12,073 bases of DNA from the NCBI GenBank assembly GCA_947253195.1, contig CAMXXM010000020.1, forward strand, positions 1 to 12,073, read 5' to 3'. Position 1 is the stretch's first letter, and each line of letters starts with the position of its first letter. The stretch comes from an uncultured Porphyromonas sp. (GTDB lineage Bacteria; Bacteroidota; Bacteroidia; Bacteroidales; Porphyromonadaceae). Below are positions 6,806-12,073 of the stretch, one piece after another. The position numbers were made by a program, and so were the translations under genes. Below the pieces are notes generated by a model. That model searched no databases and was not told the origin of the DNA. It saw nothing but the letters and a program-made list of their open reading frames with translations.

Positions 6806-7522
6806 ATGTCGCATCATACCTCTGAGTCGAGGCCCCCTTTTCCACACATCTCCAAGCTGATCCCGGAGCTGTGGGACTGTCTCACCGACCGAGAGCGGGA
6901 GGTATTCATCCTGCGGAGCAAGGTGTACACCTGTGAGGAGGGGGAGCGTATCTACCCACACACCCCTAAGGAGAGGGGAGAGGAGAGGAGCATCATCACC
7001 TTGGTTGAGGGTCAGGCGCTGACCTACTATCTATACAATGGCGAAGTGCCCATACATTTTACCGGTAAGGAGATGCTGGGTCTCGTGAGACTGCTCACCG
7101 GTATGGAGGACCGGTACACCTGCAAGGCGCTCACGAAGTGCCTCGTCCTCGCTCTCCCGGCGGAGATCGTGGAGATGGTGATAGACAATAATGCACGGGC
7201 CTCCAAGCTACTCCTAACACGAGCCCTCAGGACTCTGCACACCAAGGATATGCGTCTAATCGTGCTCAATACACATCGTATGCCGGGGAGGATGGCCTCG
7301 ACGCTGCTCTATCTGGATCAGCTCTTCGGCAGAGAGGAGGACGGGCAGACGCTACGGGTGAGGCTGACGAGGGGCGTGCTGGGCGGACTGAGCCATATGA
7401 CCACCAGCAATGCCACCAGAGTCCTGCGCTCCTTAGAGGAGGATGGGATGATAGCACTACAGGGAAAGGAGATACAGATACTTAAGGAGACCGCCCTCGT
7501 AGATGTCAGTCGTCACGGATGA
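6806..7522 (+). CDS. Crp/Fnr-family transcriptional regulator
   Basis: This is a 238-residue predicted DNA-binding regulator. The N-terminal part (about 12-125) has the look of a cyclic-nucleotide-binding-type beta roll (ERIYPHT, ITLVEGQALTYYLYNGE, EMLGLVRLLTG). A long dimerisation helix follows (about 127-155). The C-terminal winged helix (about 165-225) contains RGVLGGLSHMTTSNATRVLR and SLEEDGMIALQGKEIQIL, which follows the Crp/Fnr pattern. The beta roll has an insertion rich in charged residues (HTPKERGEERS) and I see no conserved cAMP phosphate-binding motif. Cysteines are few and do not form an Fnr-type cluster, so the ligand is unknown. It sits 27 bases after gpsA and 46 bases before the MATE gene, which makes the transporter a candidate target. 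The targets are inferred, not shown. Confidence 0.85.
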   Translation: MSHHTSESRPPFPHISKLIPELWDCLTDREREVFILRSKVYTCEEGERIYPHTPKERGEERSIITLVEGQALTYYLYNGEVPIHFTGKEMLGLVRLLTGMEDRYTCKALTKCLVLALPAEIVEMVIDNNARASKLLLTRALRTLHTKDMRLIVLNTHRMPGRMASTLLYLDQLFGREEDGQTLRVRLTRGVLGGLSHMTTSNATRVLRSLEEDGMIALQGKEIQILKETALVDVSRHG

Positions 7523-7568
7523 ACGACAAAACATTGGATGGATGAAGAGAGAAGAGAAAAGAATTAAC

Positions 7569-8957
7569 ATGGAGAATGCCGACATCCTCGGCACTGCTCC
7601 GATCAAGAAACTATTACAATTTTATGCCTGGCCCTCAGTCATAGGGGCTGTCGTCAATACACTATACAATGTAGTCGACCGGATATATATTGCACAAGGA
7701 GTCAATAGCTTGGCTCTATCCGGTCTCTCAGTCACTATGCCCGTGATGGGCGTAACCCTGGCTGTTGGTACCCTCGTCGGTATGGGTGCCGCCTCGAGGA
7801 TCTCCATACTGCTCGGGCAGCAGAGGAGAGAGGAGGGAGAGAAAATGCTGGGCAGTGCCTTCCTCCTGTCGCTCACTATCAGCAGTCTTGTGATCGTCTT
7901 GCTGATGATTTTTGCACGGCCGCTTCTGATGCAATTTGGTGCCTCGGAGGCCTCCCTGCCCTATGCCCTTGACTATCTGAATATCGTCTTGCCGGGAAAT
8001 ATTTTTGCCAACATCACCTACTCCTACAATGCGGTGATGAGGGCAACCGGTTATCCCAAGAAGGCGATGAAGACGATGCTCATCGGTGCAGTACTCAACT
8101 TTGTACTCGACCCGGTGTTCCTCTTCGTATTCGATATGGGTGTCGCAGGGGTCGCCCTCGCCACCGTGATCAGTATGTTTATCGGTATGATCTGGGTGCT
8201 GCACCACTTTACCCGACCGGATACCAATGTCAAGCTTAGGGTGAGAAACTTCAAGTTCAACTGGGGCTACACACTCGCAATCGTCTCTATCGGTGTGGCG
8301 CCCTTTGTGACCCACCTGATGGCGAGCATCGTCAATATCTATAAAAATCGACTGCTCTACGACTACGGGATGACCTCTCCGATTGACTTCTACAGCGGAG
8401 ATCTGGCGGTGGCAGCCAATGGAGTGATCCAGAGCGTTGCCATGCTGACGCTGATGTTTATGTTTGGCATCTCGCAAGCGACTCAGCCTATCCTTGGATA
8501 CAACTATGGGGCCGGGAATCTCGGGCGAGTGAGAGATACCTTCCGGATTGCCCGGAAGATGAATTTCCTGATCGGTGTCTTTGGAGCCTCCGTGACCCTG
8601 GTATGGCCTGAGATTGTGGCTCGGGCATTCACGTCTGACCCTCAGCTGATCGCAGTCTGCAAGGTAGGGCTGAGGATAGAGCTGGCAGCCATGTGGGCTG
8701 TGGGCATCCAGTTAACCGGAGTCCAGTTTTTCCAGAGCCTTGGTAAAGCAGCCCGTGCCCTTCTGCTGAGCTTCTCGCGACAGCTGATCTTCCTCGTGCC
8801 TGCACTGGCGATCCTGCCGCGTGTCATGGGTCTCACGGGTGTCTGGACCGCACTGCCGGTAGCGGATGTACTGTCGATGATCTTATGCATGACGATGACC
8901 TCATCCTACTTCCGCAAGCTGGCTCATCCCTATCGTCGGTCTAAGCAGCGCGCTTGA
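7569..8957 (+). CDS. MATE-family multidrug/organic cation efflux transporter
   Basis: This is a predicted inner-membrane antiporter that exports drugs or metabolites using a sodium or proton gradient. From the ATG at 7569 (MENADILGTAPIKKLL) it has 462 residues and about 12 hydrophobic segments, the usual MATE size. Recognisable stretches are FYAWPSVIGAVVNTLYNVVD in helix 1, LNFVLDPVFLFVFDMGVAGVA in the middle, and QATQPILGYNYGAGNLGRVR at the start of the second half; they resemble the MepA/NorM-like branch. In-frame ATGs at 7503 (overlapping the regulator by 20 bases) and 7542 would add a charged extension of 22 or 9 residues; the later start is preferred because MATE proteins usually begin just before helix 1. 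The substrate cannot be told from sequence. Confidence 0.92.
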   Translation: MENADILGTAPIKKLLQFYAWPSVIGAVVNTLYNVVDRIYIAQGVNSLALSGLSVTMPVMGVTLAVGTLVGMGAASRISILLGQQRREEGEKMLGSAFLLSLTISSLVIVLLMIFARPLLMQFGASEASLPYALDYLNIVLPGNIFANITYSYNAVMRATGYPKKAMKTMLIGAVLNFVLDPVFLFVFDMGVAGVALATVISMFIGMIWVLHHFTRPDTNVKLRVRNFKFNWGYTLAIVSIGVAPFVTHLMASIVNIYKNRLLYDYGMTSPIDFYSGDLAVAANGVIQSVAMLTLMFMFGISQATQPILGYNYGAGNLGRVRDTFRIARKMNFLIGVFGASVTLVWPEIVARAFTSDPQLIAVCKVGLRIELAAMWAVGIQLTGVQFFQSLGKAARALLLSFSRQLIFLVPALAILPRVMGLTGVWTALPVADVLSMILCMTMTSSYFRKLAHPYRRSKQRA

Positions 8958-8959
8958 GT

Positions 8960-10036
8960 ATGCGGTACATTTTCTTTGTCTTCGTACAGATCGCAGTGGG
9001 CTATGCCCTCTACCGCTACGCCCGACGTCGCGTCCCCGACGATCAGCTGCTCCGTAAAGTGCTAAAGTGGAGCGTCATCGCTATTCCGATCCTCTCCATA
9101 GGGCTTATCCTGACCACTTCACTCCTCGCGGGCAGAGCACCCGAGCTGGTGACAGACCTGCTTATCGCAGAGATCTACTTTGCCGCACTCTTCACACTCC
9201 TCGACAGCGCCACGAAGTGCCACTATGGTCGCGTGACTGCCCTACTCTGCCTATCGCTAATCCTTCCGTTGATGATCGCGGGGAGAAGAAATGTAAGGGA
9301 GCCGATCACCACCCGCTACCGCATCGTGCTGCCGGACGAGAAGCCCTCGGACAGCGTCCGCATAGCACTCGTTACTGACATCCACTTGGGCGACCTCTTC
9401 GGAGAGGAGCATCTTGCAAGGATGGAGCAAATGATCGAGCAAGCTTCGCCGGACTATGTCTTCATCGGGGGTGACCTGATCGATAGAAATCTAAGCGATG
9501 TGGACACCCTCACGGCGGCATACCACTTCGCCCACCTAAGAGAGAAGGTCCAAGGTCTCTACTTCGTCCTTGGCAACCATGAGTACTATGGTGACTTAGA
9601 TGAGAATGTGCAGTGGATCTCCTCGCTTGGGACACTGCTTCGCGACAGCGTCGTGAGACTCCGCCCAAGTCTCTACCTCATAGGCAGAGATTACTACAAG
9701 GCCTTGGATAAGGACGTGGTGCCACTCAGTAGCTTAGCGGATCTGGTGCTTGATGGGGCGACCTCCATCCTGCTACAGCACCGACCTCGTGAGCACTGGG
9801 AGAGCGACCCGGCAGTGAGCGGGATAGACCTTACCCTCACGGGACACACCCACGCCGGGCAGATCTTCCCGATGCAGGTCTTCCAGCCACTCCTCTTCAG
9901 TCATAACTACGGCTGCCATCCCTCCGGTGACGGCACAGTCATCATCTCCTCAGGCTATGGTACATCCACCTCGCGTCTCCGCATCGGGAGCAGGTCAGAG
10001 ATCGTAATCATCGACCTCTACTTCAAGGGTACATAA
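8960..10036 (+). CDS. Membrane-anchored metallophosphoesterase (YkuE/YaeI-like)
   Basis: This is a predicted metal-dependent hydrolase of the calcineurin-like superfamily, 358 residues from the ATG at 8960. About four hydrophobic segments come first (roughly 2-18, 36-58, 63-82 and 88-107). The catalytic domain carries the five family motifs in order: D-x-H in TDIHLGD (D140, H142), GGD in IGGDLIDRN (170-172), GNHE in VLGNHEYYGD (205-208), H274 in LLQHRP, and GHTHAGQ (295-301). This order fits the YkuE/YaeI group, some of which act on lipid-linked phosphates, for example UDP-diacylglucosamine. Its substrate here is unknown. An alternative TTG start at 8954 overlaps the MATE stop; the ATG two bases after that stop is preferred. 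It is the last gene of the run begun by lysS. Confidence 0.88.
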   Translation: MRYIFFVFVQIAVGYALYRYARRRVPDDQLLRKVLKWSVIAIPILSIGLILTTSLLAGRAPELVTDLLIAEIYFAALFTLLDSATKCHYGRVTALLCLSLILPLMIAGRRNVREPITTRYRIVLPDEKPSDSVRIALVTDIHLGDLFGEEHLARMEQMIEQASPDYVFIGGDLIDRNLSDVDTLTAAYHFAHLREKVQGLYFVLGNHEYYGDLDENVQWISSLGTLLRDSVVRLRPSLYLIGRDYYKALDKDVVPLSSLADLVLDGATSILLQHRPREHWESDPAVSGIDLTLTGHTHAGQIFPMQVFQPLLFSHNYGCHPSGDGTVIISSGYGTSTSRLRIGSRSEIVIIDLYFKGT

Positions 10037-10060
10037 GCCCGGATAGGACTAAGCAGGAGA

Positions 10061-10084
10061 GGAGGGAATAGGTCAAGCCCCTCC
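10061..10084 (+). terminator. Weak hairpin after the metallophosphoesterase gene
   Basis: GGAGGG (10061-10066) pairs with CCCTCC (10079-10084) around a 12-base loop, 25 bases past the stop codon. There is no U-tract. An overlapping alternative pairs GGTCAAG (10071-10077) with CTTGATC. Either could end the lysS-to-phosphoesterase transcript, but the support is thin. Confidence 0.25.
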
Positions 10085-10152
10085 ATTCACTACTTGATCC
10101 CCCAAGGATGCTATTACTACAGGCGCGCGACCATACCGAGTAGAGCCTGAGG

Positions 10153-10184
10153 GTTGGGCAATAGAGGCAAAAATGCTAACTTTG
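10153..10184 (+). promoter_or_regulatory. Promoter for tig
   Basis: TAACTTTG (10177-10184) matches the TAnnTTTG box exactly. GTTG at 10153-10156, 20 bases upstream, is a near match to the TTTG box. Transcription would start near 10191, giving a leader of about 34 A-rich bases before the ATG at 10225. Confidence 0.75.
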
Positions 10185-10224
10185 CACGCTAACAACTGAA
10201 ACCAAATCACATAAAGACATAACA

Positions 10225-11646
10225 ATGGATATCACTCTCGCAGAGCAGAAAGACAACTTTGCCCGTATTGACGTAACTGTCGAGAAGTCGGACTACGCAG
10301 AGGACTACAAGAAGCGTCTCAATAACATCAGCGCCAACGCCTCGATGCGCGGATTCCGCAAGGGTCACGTGCCTAAGGGACTCATCCTTAAGATGTACGG
10401 TGACAGCATCCACGTCGATGCAGTAAGCGAGGCTGTTACTTCTAAGCTCATGGACTTCATCCGGGAGAAAGAGCTAAAGACTATCGGTCAGCCTATTATG
10501 CCAAAGGAGCTCAACCAGGGAGATAAGCTTCTGCAGGATGAGATGACCATCACCTTCCACCTTGCACTGATCCCCACCCTGAGCGACGACATACTCAGCA
10601 GCGAGGACACTCTTACCTACTACCAGCCCACCGTGGACGACGCTGAGGTAACCAAGCAGATGGAGCAGCTCCAGAGAGCCAATTCCAAGTTCGTTGACGG
10701 AGATCACATTGTCCCCAACGCGTTCGTATCCGGAGCACTGGCAGAGCTTGATGGAGACTCACCCCGCGAGGGAGGTATTCAGCTCGATCGGACCACGATC
10801 TATGTGGACTTTATGACCGATGAGGAGGAGAAGGCGAAGTTTGAGAACGCCCCCAAGGACAGCATCGTAATCTTCAATCCCTACAAAGCCTATGGCGGTC
10901 AGAAGTCTGAGCTTAAGGCGCTCTTCCACCTTGACAACATGACCGATGAGGAGGTGGAGAAGTACAAGGACAGCGAGTTCTCCTACGAGATCAAGGAGAT
11001 CAGCTACTCCAAGCGTGCTGAACTTAATCAGGAGTTCTTTGACATGGTCTTTGGTCCCGACAAGGTGCACACCGAGGAGGAGGCTCGCGAGGAGCTGAAG
11101 TCCAAGATGGAGCAGAATATCAAGGCCAACGCCGACTATAAGTTCACCGAGGATCTCATCAGCCTCATCACTGAGGAGAAGACCGACAAGGTGGATCTCG
11201 CAGAGGAGACCATCAAGGAGTGGTACAAGGGCTCCGAGATGGCCAAGGATCAGTCCGATGAGGAGATCGACAGCAACTTCAAGGAGCTGATAAAGGGTCT
11301 TAAGCTTGACATAATCATCAACCACTTTACAGACAAGTACAGCCTTGAGGTCACTGAGGAGGATCTGAAGAACTTCACCCGCTCCTACGTGATCAACCAG
11401 CTGGCACAGATCGGTCTCAGCTCTCCCACCGAGGACATGATCGAGGGACAGGTACAGCGCGCCCTCAGCAATGAGAACTTCCGCTACAACACCCAGCAGA
11501 ATATGCTTCGCCAGATGGTTGCCCAGAAGATCCACGAGGACAACCTGATCACTGTGGAGGCCAAGGAGGTGACTGCCGACGAGCTCCAGAAGATCATCAT
11601 GAAGAGCGACGAGGAGGCTGAGTCTGAGGAGAAGCCTGCCGAGTAA
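10225..11646 (+). CDS. tig: Trigger factor, ribosome-associated chaperone
   Basis: Trigger factor binds the ribosome exit tunnel and shields nascent chains. The 473-residue product begins with the ribosome-binding domain, whose signature is clear in MRGFRKGHVPKGLILKMYG (41-59), close to the GFRxGxxP tail motif of the family. The middle domain (about 150-245) is in the place of the FKBP-like peptidyl-prolyl isomerase but is poorly conserved: the usual V..GD.V.[IV]DF-type strand pattern is replaced by DGDHIVPNAFVSGALAEL, so isomerase activity is doubtful. The rest is the long acidic, helical C-terminal arm domain ending in EEAESEEKPAE. It has its own promoter and a strong terminator, so it is probably monocistronic. 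Confidence 0.93.
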   Translation: MDITLAEQKDNFARIDVTVEKSDYAEDYKKRLNNISANASMRGFRKGHVPKGLILKMYGDSIHVDAVSEAVTSKLMDFIREKELKTIGQPIMPKELNQGDKLLQDEMTITFHLALIPTLSDDILSSEDTLTYYQPTVDDAEVTKQMEQLQRANSKFVDGDHIVPNAFVSGALAELDGDSPREGGIQLDRTTIYVDFMTDEEEKAKFENAPKDSIVIFNPYKAYGGQKSELKALFHLDNMTDEEVEKYKDSEFSYEIKEISYSKRAELNQEFFDMVFGPDKVHTEEEAREELKSKMEQNIKANADYKFTEDLISLITEEKTDKVDLAEETIKEWYKGSEMAKDQSDEEIDSNFKELIKGLKLDIIINHFTDKYSLEVTEEDLKNFTRSYVINQLAQIGLSSPTEDMIEGQVQRALSNENFRYNTQQNMLRQMVAQKIHEDNLITVEAKEVTADELQKIIMKSDEEAESEEKPAE

Positions 11647-11688
11647 GGGCTTCGTGCGTCCGTAGAGACTCACTTATCACAGCTATGT

Positions 11689-11727
11689 AAAGCCTGAGAC
11701 TACTTTTTCTGAGTAGTTTCAGGCTTT
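11689..11727 (+). terminator. Strong intrinsic terminator after tig
   Basis: AAAGCCTGAGACTACT (11689-11704) pairs with AGTAGTTTCAGGCTTT (11712-11727): 16 pairs with a single G-U, around a seven-base loop. A T-rich stretch (CTTTATCTTTCCTT) follows. It begins 43 bases past the tig stop. Confidence 0.9.
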
Positions 11728-11755
11728 CTTTATCTTTCCTTCCGGACAATTTAGG

Positions 11756-11763
11756 TATATTTC
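11756..11763 (+). promoter_or_regulatory. Possible -7 box for the amidase gene
   Basis: TATATTTC differs from TAnnTTTG only in the last base and lies 26 bases before the ATG at 11789. No clear upstream TTTG box is seen; T-runs at 11735-11737 would be at about the right distance but belong to the terminator tail. Confidence 0.35.
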
Positions 11764-11788
11764 CGATCCGTCAAGCTTTTCATACCAT

Positions 11789-12073
11789 ATGACTAGATAC
11801 CATTCCCATACCACCTCATACCTCGGAGTGTCACCCACCTGCACCCTCATTGCGATCCTGCTCCTGGCCCTTTTCGGATCTCCCTCTCTCTACGCGAGGG
11901 ACAAGGAAGGACGGTTTATCGTGGTTATCGATGCCGGGCATGGGGGACATGACAGTGGAGCAAAGGGCAAAGTCTCTTACGAGAAAGATGTCGTCCTTGC
12001 GGTATCCAAAAAGGTGGGAGCTAAGATCAATGAACTGGCACCACAGATCAAGGTCTACTACAGCCGACCAGAC
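11789..12073 (+). CDS. N-acetylmuramoyl-L-alanine amidase, N-terminal part (cut by window end)
   Basis: The first 95 codons of a secreted cell-wall amidase are present; the frame is open to the right edge, and the gene was too incomplete to be listed as a closed ORF. An N-terminal signal sequence is visible (hydrophobic LIAILLLALFG, likely cut after LYA, near residue 36). The catalytic domain then opens with the Amidase_3 signature FIVVIDAGHGGHDSGA, where the histidine of AGHGG is the first zinc ligand. The glutamate in SYEKDVVLAVSKKVG fits the second ligand position. Such enzymes cut the bond between MurNAc and L-Ala in peptidoglycan, often during daughter-cell separation. The remaining zinc ligands and any C-terminal domain lie beyond the window. 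Confidence 0.9.
   Translation, partial: MTRYHSHTTSYLGVSPTCTLIAILLLALFGSPSLYARDKEGRFIVVIDAGHGGHDSGAKGKVSYEKDVVLAVSKKVGAKINELAPQIKVYYSRPD

Noticed and set aside
1..12073. CRISPR array, phage genes, toxin-antitoxin pair or defence island
   Set aside because: No regularly spaced repeats, integrase, small paired ORFs or nuclease/helicase genes were seen; apart from the IS relic the window is core chromosome.

Overview
The window looks like a chromosomal segment of a Bacteroidota bacterium, most likely a Porphyromonas relative. The evidence is the set of promoters matching the Bacteroidota consensus (TTTG, about 19-20 bases, then TAnnTTTG), start codons in A-rich contexts with little or no Shine-Dalgarno sequence, an outer-membrane barrel protein with a carboxypeptidase-like N-terminal domain, and the protein sequences themselves. 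The genus is inferred, not proven.

Bases 1-126 hold no convincing gene. Bases 127-906 are a decayed insertion sequence with near-perfect 33-base terminal inverted repeats. On the minus strand it keeps a broken version of the small ISAon1-type N-terminal ORF and a scrap that resembles the transposase C-terminus; the middle of the transposase is gone. Next comes a compact stable-RNA unit: a strong promoter (940-970), a small SRP (4.5S-like) RNA (993-1089), tRNA-Thr(UGU) only four bases later (1094-1166), and a 15-bp hairpin terminator (1175-1217).

Bases 1316-4057 encode a large outer-membrane beta-barrel protein of the TonB-receptor-like type. A leader with a consensus promoter then starts a run of five tightly packed plus-strand genes: lysS, gpsA, a Crp/Fnr-type regulator, a MATE-family transporter and a membrane-anchored metallophosphoesterase. 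Gaps are 46 bases or less and no internal promoter was seen, so they probably form one transcription unit that joins tRNA charging and phospholipid precursor synthesis to a regulator, a transporter and an envelope-associated hydrolase. After a 188-base gap with its own promoter comes tig (trigger factor), closed by a strong terminator. The window ends inside a gene for a secreted N-acetylmuramoyl-L-alanine amidase.

Most of the window is ordinary housekeeping sequence. I do not see an undescribed defence, mobile or biosynthetic system. The most notable items are the inverted-repeat-bounded IS relic next to an essential RNA gene, the SRP RNA-tRNA dicistron with an unusual SRP apical loop, and the housekeeping operon that carries a regulator and an exporter.
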